Below, piece by piece: positions 28,825 to 37,845 of a stretch of DNA of 64,000 nucleotides (positions are counted from its first letter, which is position 1; each line of letters begins with the position of its first letter). Made by a program: the position numbers and the translations under genes. Source of the stretch: Schaalia canis (GTDB lineage: Bacteria > Actinomycetota > Actinomycetes > Actinomycetales > Actinomycetaceae); the NCBI RefSeq assembly GCF_003858455.1, contig NZ_RQZF01000006.1, forward strand, positions 42,378-106,377. The letters are read 5' to 3'. The notes under the pieces were generated by a model, which was given only the letters and a program-made list of their open reading frames with translations, had not been told where the DNA came from and made no database searches.

Positions 28825-29889
28825 TCAGGCTCGTGGATGTGCTTGTAAGTAGATCTCTGACAGGCGTTTGGCATCGACGTGGGTGTAGCGCTGCGTTGTC
28901 GCCAGGGAGGCGTGTCCGAGGATTTCTTGAACCGCCCGTAAATCGGCACCTCCTTGAAGAAGATGCGTGGCAGCAGTGTGTCGAAGCGCGTGAGGGGCAA
29001 GATCTTTTACTCCGGCCTTGGCAGTCATGTCATGGACAACGGCACGCACTGTACGAGGGTCGATGCGGCCCCCTCGTTTCCCAAGGAAGAGGGCCTGACC
29101 AGAGTGCTCGACCTGAAGGTGTGGGCGTCCTCGTGTCAGCCACGCCTGCCACGCTCGAAGGGCAACGTCTCCGATCGGCACAACGCGCTCTTTATTTCCC
29201 TTACCGATGACACGAACAGTGCTCGTCGACTGATTAAGCGCGGTCGTATTCAGGGCGCAAAGTTCACTGACACGCACACCAGCGCTGTAGATGAGTTCGA
29301 GCATTGCCCAGTCTCTTAAAGCAATCGCAAGCAGCTTCTCTTGCTCTTTCCCGACCTGCTGTTGCTCAGGATTCTGTCCGCTCTCATCGGGCTGGTCAAC
29401 AAGAGCGGCCGCATGATCAAGAAGTCGGGCAGCACTCTCAACATCAACAACCTCAGGGAGGCGTTGATCAGGGCGAGGGGAAATCAGCAGGGCCGATGGA
29501 TCGCTGGTGAGGAAGCCACGGTGGTGAGCCCAAGCGCAGAAAGATCGTAAGGATGAGGTCTTGCGAGCTGCAGTAGAGCGGGTTGCCCCCTGAGCAAGAG
29601 TGGAGGAAAGCCAAGAACGCAGCGCGCGAGTTGTCAAAAGGTCCTCTAGCGGGCTTTCTTTCCCTCCCCGTTCTCGGATGAAACTTAGACATGCCCGCAG
29701 GTCAGCCTCGTACGCGCGCAGAGTCTGCGGTGAAAGCCCCTTACTATCAGCGAGGAAAGCCAGCCACTGTTGAAGGAGACGTTCATCTTCATCGGCTAAT
29801 AGGGTTTTTGGCGCGCCCGCTTTCTTGTCCATGCGCGCGTGGGACGTCGGCAAAGCATAACCACCCGCTGTACGAGGCTGTCGTGACAT
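28825..29889 (-). CDS. xerC: Tyrosine recombinase XerC-like
   Basis: It resolves chromosome dimers at dif with XerD. The 354 residues have the N-terminal SAM-like core-binding domain (LQQWLAFLADSKGLSPQTLRAYEADL) and the catalytic domain with Arg in GVRVSELCALN, HALRHTAATHLLQGG (His-x-x-Arg), the second His in LGHAS, and the nucleophile Tyr335 in TTQRYTHVD. The region between the two domains is about 25 residues longer than usual. The place next to rpsB and dprA is the normal actinobacterial position of XerC, so it is not a phage integrase. Confidence 0.93.
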   Translation of the reverse strand: MSRQPRTAGGYALPTSHARMDKKAGAPKTLLADEDERLLQQWLAFLADSKGLSPQTLRAYEADLRACLSFIRERGGKESPLEDLLTTRALRSWLSSTLAQGATRSTAARKTSSLRSFCAWAHHRGFLTSDPSALLISPRPDQRLPEVVDVESAARLLDHAAALVDQPDESGQNPEQQQVGKEQEKLLAIALRDWAMLELIYSAGVRVSELCALNTTALNQSTSTVRVIGKGNKERVVPIGDVALRAWQAWLTRGRPHLQVEHSGQALFLGKRGGRIDPRTVRAVVHDMTAKAGVKDLAPHALRHTAATHLLQGGADLRAVQEILGHASLATTQRYTHVDAKRLSEIYLQAHPRA

Positions 29890-29917
29890 GTCGCCAGTGT
29901 AGCTGCCCCCTATAGTG

Positions 29918-31072
29918 TTAGCTCACCGCCCTTCGACGCCAGCCAGAAGCACTGGAAGTCACCCATCCTGCTAGTTCGAGGCCCGCGAGCGCGGCGAGCG
30001 TTTCGCGTTCTGACAGTCCGCAGGCTCGTGTGAGTCGTTCGAGGCTGGCGCTACTTCGCTGTGGGAGTGCTTCCCAGACGCGACGCTGCGCGGGCGGAAG
30101 GGCGTTGCTACCTTCGTCGCGGGCGACGGGTGCTCCGAAGAGTTCATCGCTGAGTGTGGGGGCGAGTGGGCCAATGAGTTCTTGGACGTCTTGGGCATGC
30201 CGGATGAGTGTGGCTCCGTTGCGGATGAGCTCGTTACTGCCTGCTGCCATCTCAGCGCCGACAGGGCCGGGGACAGCACCGACGGGCAGGCCAAGTTCCA
30301 TGGCGCGGCGGGCGGTGGCGAGTGCTCCTGACCGTCTGCCTGCTTCGACGACGATGGTTGCTTCGCTCAGCGCTGCGATAAGGCGATTGCGGGCGAGAAA
30401 GCGCCATTTCGCGGGTCTCCACTGCGGAGGAGATTCGGAGATGATGGCCCCTCGGCCTGCGAGGATTCGGCTAAAGATCTGCTCATGGGCTTTGGGGTAA
30501 AGCTCGGCCACTCCCCCGGCCATGACGGCGACGGTTCGTCCATCGGCAGCGAGTGCGCCGCTGTGGGCTGCGATATCGATGCCGTAGGCACCGCCGGAGA
30601 TCACGGTGAGGGTGTCTTGTCCGAGGTCACAAGCAAGGTCTGAGGCGACGCGGGTTCCGTAATGGGTACTGGCTCGCGCTCCGACAATGGCAACGCCGGG
30701 TTGAGCAGGGAGTGATCCAAGAACCCATAATGCGACTGGTTCTTCCGGTCCCAGGCGGCGCAATCCTTGGGGCCATTGTTCCATGCTCGGGGTGAGGAGG
30801 TGCCCGCCAAGTCCTTCGAGTATTCCCAGGTCTTCATCGGGGCGAGCTTGGAGCGCGCGAGGTTTCCACCGTTCCCAGCATTGCTGCCAGGAGGCTTGCC
30901 GTGCTGTCTCTCCTGCGATGTGAGCCGGTAGGGGGAGCGGCTGGTCGGCCATGACCCACTGGTAGGCTTCATCGTCGCCTAATGCGTTGCGTAACGCGGA
31001 AGCGTGTGCGTCCCCCGGTTCGATGATGGCGCTCCACCATGCGGCATACCACCAGTGTGGGCGTTCAGGCAT
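29918..31072 (-). CDS. dprA: DNA-processing protein DprA
   Basis: It protects incoming single-stranded DNA and loads RecA during natural transformation. The Rossmann domain is visible in VAIVGARASTHYGTRVA, VISGGAYGIDIAAHSGAL and FLARNRLIAALSEATIVVEA. The C-terminal 60 residues look like the winged-helix (DML1) domain. ATG 31072 has GGAGGAGGAC upstream and overlaps the comM stop by eight bases. With comM and yraN it forms one translation-coupled set. No uptake genes (comEA/comEC) are in the window, so competence itself is not shown. Confidence 0.93.
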   Translation of the reverse strand: MPERPHWWYAAWWSAIIEPGDAHASALRNALGDDEAYQWVMADQPLPLPAHIAGETARQASWQQCWERWKPRALQARPDEDLGILEGLGGHLLTPSMEQWPQGLRRLGPEEPVALWVLGSLPAQPGVAIVGARASTHYGTRVASDLACDLGQDTLTVISGGAYGIDIAAHSGALAADGRTVAVMAGGVAELYPKAHEQIFSRILAGRGAIISESPPQWRPAKWRFLARNRLIAALSEATIVVEAGRRSGALATARRAMELGLPVGAVPGPVGAEMAAGSNELIRNGATLIRHAQDVQELIGPLAPTLSDELFGAPVARDEGSNALPPAQRRVWEALPQRSSASLERLTRACGLSERETLAALAGLELAGWVTSSASGWRRRAVS

Positions 31073-32624
31073 ATTCGTGTCCTCCTCCGCTTCGTAGTGC
31101 CAGGGCTTCACCCATGTCTGCCATATCGGGGTGGGCTCTGCCGTCGAGATCAGCGAGGGTCCACATGAGGCGTAGTACTCTGTCGGCTCCGCGCATCGAG
31201 AGAATCCCTCGTTCGATGGAGTCATCAAGATTGCCTAAAAGTTCCTTTGGGAGAGGCGTGTGTTGTCGGATCCATGTGCCGGGCAGTTCAGTATTGAGGC
31301 GCCAGGGAGTGTCTCGAAGGCGCACCCCCATACGTTCGCGGGCTTGCATGACACGTTCTTTAACGCGTGCGGATTCTTCGATGGTGCCTTCAGCGAGATC
31401 GGCGCGTGTGGGAGTGCGCATGGGGACGGTAATGTCAATGCGGTCCCGGAGAGGGCCGGATAGGCGCGCGTGGTAGCGGCGTCGTTCAATGGATGAGCAG
31501 GTGCATTGTTTGACTCGCGCGCCGCTATTACCGCATGGGCAGGGGTTCGAGGCAAGAACGAGTTGGAAGCGAGCAGGGTAAGAGGTGTGTCCCCGGGCTC
31601 GGTGAATTGACACGCGTCCTTCTTCGAGAGGCTGCCGCAGAGCGTCCAACACTGAGGGAGCAAATTCTGGAGCTTCGTCAAGCAGGAGCACTCCCCCGTG
31701 AGCAAGAGAAACAGCGCCGGGCCGTGGCACCTGTGCCCCGCCCCCAATCATTGCTGGCATGGTCATCGAGTGGTGGGGTGTACAGATGGGAGGTCTGCGG
31801 ATGAGGCCTCCGTCGCCACCGAGTATGCCCGCTACTGAATGAATAGCTGTGGTGGTCAGCGCCGTTCGATCATCCAAGTCCGGCAAAATACTGGGCAGCC
31901 TAAGTCCCAGCATGGTTTTACCCGCGCCAGGTTCTCCGAGGAAATGAATGTGGTGGCCGCCTGCTGCCGCGACTTCGAGGGCGCGTCGGCCTCGGCTTTG
32001 ACCGCGAACATCTGCTAGATCAAGAGGACCCTGCTCAGCGTGGACGCCTGCTCCTGTGGCACGCGAAAGTGCCGTCTCCCCTCCAAGAAGTGCGGGGACT
32101 TCTGCTTTCCCACCCGCCCAGATGATGACCTCAGCCACGTGAGAAAAGGACATGATGTCAATACCTGGAACAAGTTCAGCCTCACGCGCATTTGCCACCG
32201 GAACAATCGCTCGCGTGATCCCTCGGTCTGCGGCTGCCATGAGTGCTGGGAGAATACCCGTCACCGGTCGAATCGAACCATCAAGACCTAATTCCCCAAC
32301 AAGTACGCATCCTTCGAAGGGAGAGGCATCGACCTGCCTGTTCGCGATAAGCACCGATAAGGCAATCGCGAGATCAAAACCTGAGCCGGATTTCGGAAGC
32401 CCTGCCGGTGAAAGGTTCACGGTTACACGTCGATCAGGAACGTCCAGGCTGCATGATTGGAGTGCTGAGCGCACGCGTTCCTTCGATTCACGTAGGGAGG
32501 CGTCAGGCAAGCCCACTAGGGTGAAGGCCACGAGGCCCCTGCCAACATGCGATTCGACTTCCACGACGTGACCGTCAATACCCACCAGAGCAACCGCTAA
32601 GGTCGTCGCGATAGTTGAGCTCAC
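31065..32624 (-). CDS. comM: ComM-family AAA+ ATPase (YifB/Mg-chelatase-like)
   Basis: ComM is a helicase that promotes branch migration during integration of transforming DNA. The 519 residues show an N-terminal domain of the Lon-protease-like ChlI fold (ISLATTLAV-type start, VTVNLSPAGLPKSGSGFDLAIA), then the AAA+ core with GEPGAGKTM (Walker A), GGVLLLDEAPEF (Walker B), and the C-terminal VKERVMQARERM block. CPCGNSGARVKQCTCS is the zinc region. It begins with GTG; the start overlaps the yraN stop by four bases. Confidence 0.94.
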   Translation of the reverse strand: MSSTIATTLAVALVGIDGHVVEVESHVGRGLVAFTLVGLPDASLRESKERVRSALQSCSLDVPDRRVTVNLSPAGLPKSGSGFDLAIALSVLIANRQVDASPFEGCVLVGELGLDGSIRPVTGILPALMAAADRGITRAIVPVANAREAELVPGIDIMSFSHVAEVIIWAGGKAEVPALLGGETALSRATGAGVHAEQGPLDLADVRGQSRGRRALEVAAAGGHHIHFLGEPGAGKTMLGLRLPSILPDLDDRTALTTTAIHSVAGILGGDGGLIRRPPICTPHHSMTMPAMIGGGAQVPRPGAVSLAHGGVLLLDEAPEFAPSVLDALRQPLEEGRVSIHRARGHTSYPARFQLVLASNPCPCGNSGARVKQCTCSSIERRRYHARLSGPLRDRIDITVPMRTPTRADLAEGTIEESARVKERVMQARERMGVRLRDTPWRLNTELPGTWIRQHTPLPKELLGNLDDSIERGILSMRGADRVLRLMWTLADLDGRAHPDMADMGEALALRSGGGHEYA

Positions 32625-33100
32625 GCTGCCACCGCCTTTTCCCAGTGAATACTTGCCTGGGAGGAAACAAGATCACACGCCATCTCGCCAGCGGAGATAA
32701 GCTCACGCATGCTTTCAGGCAAAGTCAAAGCGATGACGTCAATACGTACGTGCCGTTTGTGCTCCTGCGTGGCGAGCCACGCCGCAGCAAGGCGGCGAAG
32801 TCGAGCGTACTTTCGAGCGTCAATAGAGGCAAAGGCTGAACCATGTGAATTGCCGATCCGCGTGCGTACTTCAACAACGACGTAGCATCCCGCAGCGGGA
32901 TCGGCTGCAATAATGTCAAGCTCGCCGCGCCGCCCATCGCGCCAATTTTGTTCCAGAATATGCAGCCCCTGCGTGCTTAAAAGATCAACGGCGATGGCCT
33001 CGCCGATCGCGCCTAGGCGCGTCTTATGCGATGAGCCCGCAGACGCTGCGCTTACATTGTCTGAGTTGGCCTGTTGTGTCCTGACGTGTTCTATGTTCAT
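32621..33100 (-). CDS. YraN family (UPF0102) protein
   Basis: The 159 residues hold the family pattern GAIGEAIAVDLL, then ILEQNWRDGRRGELDIIA, VVVEVRTR and ARKYARLRRLAAAWL. These form an endonuclease-like fold with the E-x(n)-D-x(n)-E-V-K-type site (here VEVRTR, so the usual Lys is Arg). The function of YraN is not firmly established. About 25 extra polar residues precede the domain. GGGAGGAC lies before the ATG. It begins the yraN-comM-dprA set. Confidence 0.92.
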   Translation of the reverse strand: MNIEHVRTQQANSDNVSAASAGSSHKTRLGAIGEAIAVDLLSTQGLHILEQNWRDGRRGELDIIAADPAAGCYVVVEVRTRIGNSHGSAFASIDARKYARLRRLAAAWLATQEHKRHVRIDVIALTLPESMRELISAGEMACDLVSSQASIHWEKAVAA

Positions 33101-33149
33101 GTCGTCCTCCCATCCCTACTGTTTCAGGAAGGTGAGAGCAGACAAAAAG

Positions 33150-33181
33150 GCCGGACCTCTACCTGTGGATAGAGGTCCGGC
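33150..33181 (-). terminator. Terminator after the DUF2469 gene
   Basis: A 12-bp perfect stem (GCCGGACCTCTA / TAGAGGTCCGGC) with an 8-nt loop is followed on the minus strand by CTTTTTGTC. It lies about 50 bases after the DUF2469 stop. Confidence 0.92.
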
Positions 33182-33229
33182 AGCGTATAACCTGTGGATA
33201 ACGCCCGTAAAGTAAGGGGCTCTTGGAGG

Positions 33230-33532
33230 TTACAAGGCGTCGTAGTCAGGTTTGGAGAGTTCTTCGACGTTGACATCCTTGTAGGTAATCACCCGAACAG
33301 ACTTCACAAACCGAGATGAACGGTAGATGTCCCACACCCACGCATCTGTCAATGTCAGCTCATAGAAGACATCACTGCCCATGGGTCGGGCCTGAATATC
33401 GACCTTGTTGCACAAGTAGAAGCGTCGTTCGGTTTCGACAACGTAGCTAAATAAGCCGATCACATCGCGATATTCACGGAAAAGATCAAGCTCAAGCGTG
33501 TTCTCGTAGTTCTCAATATCGTCACTACTCAT
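33230..33532 (-). CDS. DUF2469 family protein
   Basis: This 100-residue protein begins MSSDDIENYENTLELDLFRE and carries VVETERRFYLCNKVD and FYELTLTDAWVWDIYRSSRF, the complete pattern of the actinobacterial DUF2469 family. Its function is unknown. The family is usually found between rnhB and yraN in actinobacteria, as here. It has its own strong terminator. Confidence 0.94.
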   Translation of the reverse strand: MSSDDIENYENTLELDLFREYRDVIGLFSYVVETERRFYLCNKVDIQARPMGSDVFYELTLTDAWVWDIYRSSRFVKSVRVITYKDVNVEELSKPDYDAL

Positions 33533-33635
33533 CGCTGTTCCATCCTTTCTGCGGAACCTTCCGCGGGCTTTTCACCCCTGTGAGAGAGGTGTCGCCTCCG
33601 TGCGTACTCAAGTCGGCGTCTACTCTGCGGCTACG

Positions 33636-34337
33636 TCAGCGGGGTTCGATTCCGGGAAGCTTCCATGAGCGCCGGTGAAAGGTGCTCGCCCCCAAGCGGC
33701 GAAGACCGTCCACATGCGCGGCAGCGGCATACCCCTTATTCGACGCCCACCCGTAGCCGGGATCCTCTTGCGCAACCATCAGAGCATCCCGTTCCACCTT
33801 AGCCAGAACAGAGGCAGCCGCCACCACGGCACACGTCATGTCGGCTTTTACCTGTGTTCTCACAGGCGGAGTGGCATACCCTTTAGCCCGCCATTGCTGA
33901 TCCGCTGGCATTTCAGAGGCTAGCGAAATAAGGTCGGCGTGAGGTTCGGTCAGCCAATCATGGATGCCATCCAAAATAATCACATCAGGCAGCGCAACAT
34001 GCTCTCCCCCGATGGCCTGTAAAAGTGCCCTCTGGCCAGCCAGACGAAGCCCGCCGACAATGCCGAAAGCATCAATCTCTCCAGGAAAGGCATGCCCGAC
34101 ACCTGAGGCGCGCACCCATTGGCGAATCGGCTCACACAGGGCCACACGTTTGGCTGGTGTCAACAGCTTGGAGTCAGTCAAACCAACAGGTGGTTCCCCA
34201 CAGTCAGTATCAACGAGGGCGACACCGACACTGACGGGACCTGCGAGGGCGCCGCGACCGACCTCGTCCATCCCCGCAACAAAACGGCGCCCATTCAGCA
34301 GAGAAAGTTCCAGTTCACGCGTAGCGAGGACAGTCAT
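33636..34337 (-). CDS. rnhB: Ribonuclease HII
   Basis: It cuts the RNA strand of DNA-RNA hybrids, including single ribonucleotides in DNA. FVAGMDEVGRGALAGPV near residue 19 holds the first acidic pair; VIILDGIHDWL and VKADMTCAVVAAASVLAKVERD hold the other metal ligands; GYGWASNKGYAAAAH is the C-terminal block. The 233 residues are normal. Its ATG overlaps the lepB stop (ATGA). Confidence 0.95.
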   Translation of the reverse strand: MTVLATRELELSLLNGRRFVAGMDEVGRGALAGPVSVGVALVDTDCGEPPVGLTDSKLLTPAKRVALCEPIRQWVRASGVGHAFPGEIDAFGIVGGLRLAGQRALLQAIGGEHVALPDVIILDGIHDWLTEPHADLISLASEMPADQQWRAKGYATPPVRTQVKADMTCAVVAAASVLAKVERDALMVAQEDPGYGWASNKGYAAAAHVDGLRRLGASTFHRRSWKLPGIEPR

Positions 34338-35074
34338 TGCGGATCGGGAATATGGGCAAAGACATCACGATCCCCCAGGCCACGCCAATGGTCAGAAGGC
34401 CATATGACAGCGTTCGCACGACCAACAATCGCACTCAGAGGAATAAACGGATTCTGTGCATTTTCCATGTGGTAGCGCGAATCCGAGGAGTTCGAACGAT
34501 TGTCACCCATCACCCATACATGTCCCTCAGGAACAACAACATCAAAGGACACTGTCGATGGAAGAGTGCCCGGAGGCAGGTAGGGTTCTGTCACCTCAAC
34601 GCCATTGACTGAGATCTTATTCGAGGCTGAACAACACTCCACGCGGTCTCCTGGCATACCGATGACACGCTTGACGAGGATTTGCTTGCCATCAGCGGGA
34701 ACAAAACCAGAGAACTCACCGATTTTGCGAATGAAAGCGGCAACGCCCGTGGAGCCATCTGGTGCAAGCCAGCCATTGGCATCGTCAAAGACCACCACAT
34801 CTCCGCGTTGAACATCCCCCACCCATGCAGAGATACGGGAAACAGAAATACGGTCGTTCACGCTTAAGGTGTCTGCCATTGAAGGGGAAGGAATCCAGAA
34901 AACCTGAATGATAAAAGCGCGTAGCAAAGCCGAGACGCAAAAGGCAACGAGCAGAATAATGCCGATTTCCCGTAACCATGCCAGGGGGCTACGTCGGGCG
35001 GCGCGTTCGCGTGCGATTGCTTCCCGCCGTGACGGCAGATGCATCGGAGCTCGTCCCGGAAGTTGTGCGCTCAT
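34334..35074 (-). CDS. lepB: Signal peptidase I
   Basis: It removes signal peptides from exported proteins at the outer face of the membrane. The membrane helix spans about residues 31-52 (IGIILLVAFCVSALLRAFII). Box B has IPSPSMADTL with the catalytic Ser, box C/D has LVKRVIGMPGDRVE with the catalytic Lys, and box E has GDNRSNSSDSRY. The 246 residues are normal. AAGGG lies before the ATG. It forms a coupled pair with rnhB. Confidence 0.95.
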   Translation of the reverse strand: MSAQLPGRAPMHLPSRREAIARERAARRSPLAWLREIGIILLVAFCVSALLRAFIIQVFWIPSPSMADTLSVNDRISVSRISAWVGDVQRGDVVVFDDANGWLAPDGSTGVAAFIRKIGEFSGFVPADGKQILVKRVIGMPGDRVECCSASNKISVNGVEVTEPYLPPGTLPSTVSFDVVVPEGHVWVMGDNRSNSSDSRYHMENAQNPFIPLSAIVGRANAVIWPSDHWRGLGDRDVFAHIPDPQ

Positions 35075-35121
35075 AGTGGTTTCCCTTCTTCGACCAACTG
35101 CAGACGGCTACGCATAGGGTG

Positions 35122-35154
35122 AAGGCCCGGCATCCCGAAAGGATACCGGGCCTT
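35122..35154 (-). terminator. Terminator after rplS
   Basis: A 14-bp stem (AAGGCCCGGCATCC / GGATACCGGGCCTT) has one C/A mismatch on the plus strand that becomes a G-U pair in the leftward transcript, so it is made for the minus strand. It lies 30 bases after the rplS stop. Confidence 0.82.
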
Positions 35155-35184
35155 GCCGCTATACGCAGATTGCCACTACGCAGC

Positions 35185-35532
35185 TCAGTTGAAGCGACGC
35201 TCCTTGATCTTGGCTGCCTTGCCGTGACGATCACGCAGGTAGTACAGCTTCGCGCGGCGAACGTCACCACGGGTGACGATCTCGATGTGATCGATGGTGG
35301 GGGCGTGCAGCGGGAAAGTACGCTCGACGCCAACACCGAAGGAGATCTTACGAACGGTGAAGGTCTCGGAAACGCCGTGGCCGCGGCGAGCCAGGACAAC
35401 ACCCTGGAACACCTGAATACGGGAACGGGAACCTTCAATAACCTTCACGTGCACCTTAACGGTGTCACCGGCGCGGAAAGACGGGAGGTCCTCGCGCAGC
35501 GATGCTGCATCGACGGCATCCAGCTTCTGCAT
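35185..35532 (-). CDS. rplS: 50S ribosomal protein L19
   Basis: L19 sits at the interface between the subunits. The 115 residues are complete: [45 protein letters not shown] split over the signature, and [20 protein letters not shown] at the end. AAGGAGT precedes the ATG. About 175 bases without a gene lie between it and trmD and hold a structured leader, listed separately, so it may be controlled apart from trmD and rimM. Confidence 0.97.
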   Translation of the reverse strand: MQKLDAVDAASLREDLPSFRAGDTVKVHVKVIEGSRSRIQVFQGVVLARRGHGVSETFTVRKISFGVGVERTFPLHAPTIDHIEIVTRGDVRRAKLYYLRDRHGKAAKIKERRFN

Positions 35533-35559
35533 GTCTACTCCTTAACGCACCTGCCGCAG

Positions 35560-35655
35560 GTCAGTTACGTCAAAATACGGCAGGTCTATGCCTGCGGTGT
35601 ACTGACGGTGTGACGCCATGGCGGCCCCCTGCGGCAGGTAACGCCCCGTCACACC
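35560..35655 (-). promoter_or_regulatory. Candidate structured leader of rplS
   Basis: In the leftward transcript, GGTGTGACG (35655-35647) pairs with CGTCACACC (35615-35607), closing a 31-nt interior that contains ACCTGCCGCAGG. It is followed at once by GTCAGT (35606-35601) pairing with ACTGAC (35565-35560), and inside this lies GCAGG/CCTGC. A second copy of ACCTGCCGCAGG overlaps the last arm and ends about 15 bases before the start codon's ribosome site. The several CCTGC and GCAGG elements can pair in more than one way, so an on/off switch for L19 synthesis is possible. No known leader family was recognised. Confidence 0.5.
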
Positions 35656-35708
35656 AGTTTCCCAGTCTGCCACATCTCCCCTACACCCCCCAAGAGGTGG
35701 GAAGAAAT

Positions 35709-37124
35709 TTAGGGCTTCGCCACCGTGATATTACGCACGAAGACATCGTCAATATTGGCAACTTCGCCCACCATAAAGGTTCGTCTGCCAGCTACCTTAA
35801 AGCCATGCCTGCGGTAAAAAGCTCGCGCGCGCTTATTGGCAATATTCGTGCCCAGCACAACTTGAGAGTTGCGGGCACACGAGGAAACATCCGCCACGGC
35901 CCGCTCAAGGAGAGCACCAGCAATGCCCGAACCATGCCACTCAGGAGCGACATAGCACTTCGAGAGGTAAGCCGCGCCGCGTTCAATCTTTCCCGGACGC
36001 ACCATGTCATTTGGGGTGCCATCTGGGCCTCCCAGAATGGTCAAGGTGTAGCCCAAAAGCTGATTGTCCTCCTTCGCGCGGGCCACCCAAATGCGGTAGT
36101 CGGCAGGATTGTCGAGCATACGAGTGAACTCAGCGACGTTGAGATTCTCTGCAATGAAAGCATCGATCGCCTCCTGCCCCAGATGCTCAGGGCAGGCCAA
36201 GGGGAAGGTTCGCGCAGCAAACCTCGATAATTCTTCGGCTTCCGTGGCACGCGCCAGACGCAAACGAATCTGAGCATAGCGCGGGTAAAGCACCGTTCCG
36301 GCTCCCGCAAGGACCTCACGGTCAACTATCGAAAGAGTATCCGGGTCTAGCGCACGCACCATATCGGGGCGGCGGGTCGCTGTGCGGATAAGAGCGCGCT
36401 CACGCCTCCACCGTTCAATGGCAGCGTGATCGCCACCCAGAAGAACCGCGGGCACCTCGGATCCTCGCCAGGTCTTTGGGCGGGTATAAGCCGGATATTC
36501 CAGTAAGCCCAACTCTGAATGTGACTCTTCTACGATGGATTCTTGATTGCCCATGAAACCGTCAAGCAGGCGGCCCACAGCTTCAATGAGGACCATCGCG
36601 GCTACTTCCCCACCGTTGAGAACGTAATCCCCGATGGAGAACTCACACACCTCGTATTCCTCGGCGCGATAGTGGTCGGCAACTCGTTGATCAATTCCTT
36701 CGTAGCGGCCGCACGCAAAGACAATCTGGTCAGCGCGCGCCAAATCCTCGGCCATTTTCTGTGTAACCGGCACACCCGAAGGCGTCGGAATAGCAAGAAC
36801 ACGGCGCTCATGATGGAGGCTGCGCGCATGATTGAGGCCATCATCGTCAAGGAAATCAGCATCGTGAGCGGCGAAAGCATCCGCATGTGGAAGCGGAGCA
36901 GCAAGGACATCGTCCAAGGCTTTGCCCCACACATCAGGACGCATGACCATGCCCGCGCCGCCACCATATGGAGTGTCATCGACGCTGCGGTGCTTATCCT
37001 CCGTCCAGTTCCGAAGGTCGTGCACGTGGACGTCAATAAGGCCAGCATCACGGGCCTTCCCCATTAGCGACAGGTCAAGGGGGGCGAAAAAGTCAGGGAA
37101 GATCGTCAGAAGATCAAATCGCAT
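35709..37124 (-). CDS. trmD: tRNA (guanine37-N1)-methyltransferase fused to a GNAT domain
   Basis: The first 260 residues are a full TrmD, which methylates G37 of tRNAs next to the anticodon and prevents frameshifts: [30 protein letters not shown] at 45-61, [12 protein letters not shown] at 136-147 and [11 protein letters not shown] at 163-173 (the knotted SAM site). From about residue 286 to 470 follows a GNAT acetyltransferase domain: [16 protein letters not shown] as the first strand and helix, [20 protein letters not shown] at 389-408 (acetyl-CoA loop), and [20 protein letters not shown]. Family TrmD is about 240-280 residues, so the rest is an addition. There is no stop or ribosome site between the halves. 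The substrate of the GNAT half is unknown. It lies 14 bases after rimM. Confidence 0.93.
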   Translation of the reverse strand: MRFDLLTIFPDFFAPLDLSLMGKARDAGLIDVHVHDLRNWTEDKHRSVDDTPYGGGAGMVMRPDVWGKALDDVLAAPLPHADAFAAHDADFLDDDGLNHARSLHHERRVLAIPTPSGVPVTQKMAEDLARADQIVFACGRYEGIDQRVADHYRAEEYEVCEFSIGDYVLNGGEVAAMVLIEAVGRLLDGFMGNQESIVEESHSELGLLEYPAYTRPKTWRGSEVPAVLLGGDHAAIERWRRERALIRTATRRPDMVRALDPDTLSIVDREVLAGAGTVLYPRYAQIRLRLARATEAEELSRFAARTFPLACPEHLGQEAIDAFIAENLNVAEFTRMLDNPADYRIWVARAKEDNQLLGYTLTILGGPDGTPNDMVRPGKIERGAAYLSKCYVAPEWHGSGIAGALLERAVADVSSCARNSQVVLGTNIANKRARAFYRRHGFKVAGRRTFMVGEVANIDDVFVRNITVAKP

Positions 37125-37138
37125 CGTCAGTGATCCTG

Positions 37139-37648
37139 TCAGTCGCGGGTGCTGACGAAGTCGTCGTCAAAGAGCCCTCCGGGTGCGTCAATGACAACAA
37201 TGCCCGACTCAATATCAACAACGGGGACAATCTGGTGAACAAAGGGCACCATCACTGTTCGCCCCTCGTAACGAACGAGAAGAAGGTCTTGTGCGCTTCC
37301 CGTTTGAAGGCCCGAGACTTCCCCAAGGGATTCACCCTCGGGGGTTTGCGCAGCTAAACCGACAAGCTGATGCGGATACCACGCGTTGTCCTCCTCATGT
37401 TCTTCGGTCAGGAGGATGACGCCACGGGCTGACTCGGCATCTTCGCGGGAAAGGATTTCATCAAAAAGCGCCAAGGTGCGTCCCTTGTGTTGGCGAAGTC
37501 CGACAATGGTCAGCGTCGGTAAGTCAGAAGAATCCGTGTCGAAGACTGCTCCGGGGACAACCAGGTCAGCGGCATCGGTACGAATATCAAGTAGGACCTC
37601 TCCGCGTAGTCCATGAGCAGGACCAATGATGGCGGCGGTCAGGTTCAT
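37139..37648 (-). CDS. rimM: Ribosome maturation factor RimM
   Basis: It helps assemble the 30S head and binds S19. The N-terminal barrel shows [18 protein letters not shown] near 8-25, and the C-terminal PRC barrel shows [19 protein letters not shown] and [16 protein letters not shown]. The 169 residues are normal. GGGGAG precedes the ATG. It is followed by trmD. A very strong hairpin lies upstream of it, separating it from khpA and rpsP. Confidence 0.94.
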   Translation of the reverse strand: MNLTAAIIGPAHGLRGEVLLDIRTDAADLVVPGAVFDTDSSDLPTLTIVGLRQHKGRTLALFDEILSREDAESARGVILLTEEHEEDNAWYPHQLVGLAAQTPEGESLGEVSGLQTGSAQDLLLVRYEGRTVMVPFVHQIVPVVDIESGIVVIDAPGGLFDDDFVSTRD

Positions 37649-37770
37649 GTGGGACTCCCCTAGTTATGGTGACGCTGGCCTATGTGAAAAGAACGCAACG
37701 TGCGCTGTCATCAACATCAAGTGTACTTGGGCACTTTGACACTGCAGGAAAAGTAGAAACAACATATCCC

Positions 37771-37818
37771 AGACATGCCTGTGGGCTGGAGGTATTCCTC
37801 CAGCCCACAGGCATGTCT
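37771..37818 (-). terminator. 22-bp perfect hairpin between khpA and rimM
   Basis: The arms at 37771-37792 and 37797-37818 match over 22 bases (core GCCTGTGGGCTGGAGG) with a TATT loop. It begins 28 bases after the khpA stop and should end the rpsP-khpA transcript. The minus-strand downstream sequence GGGATATGTTGTTTCTACTTTT is T-rich but has no clean T-run. The stem is unusually long for a terminator. Confidence 0.85.
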
Positions 37819-37845
37819 GATTGTGATCAGTCTGAGATGCTCGAG

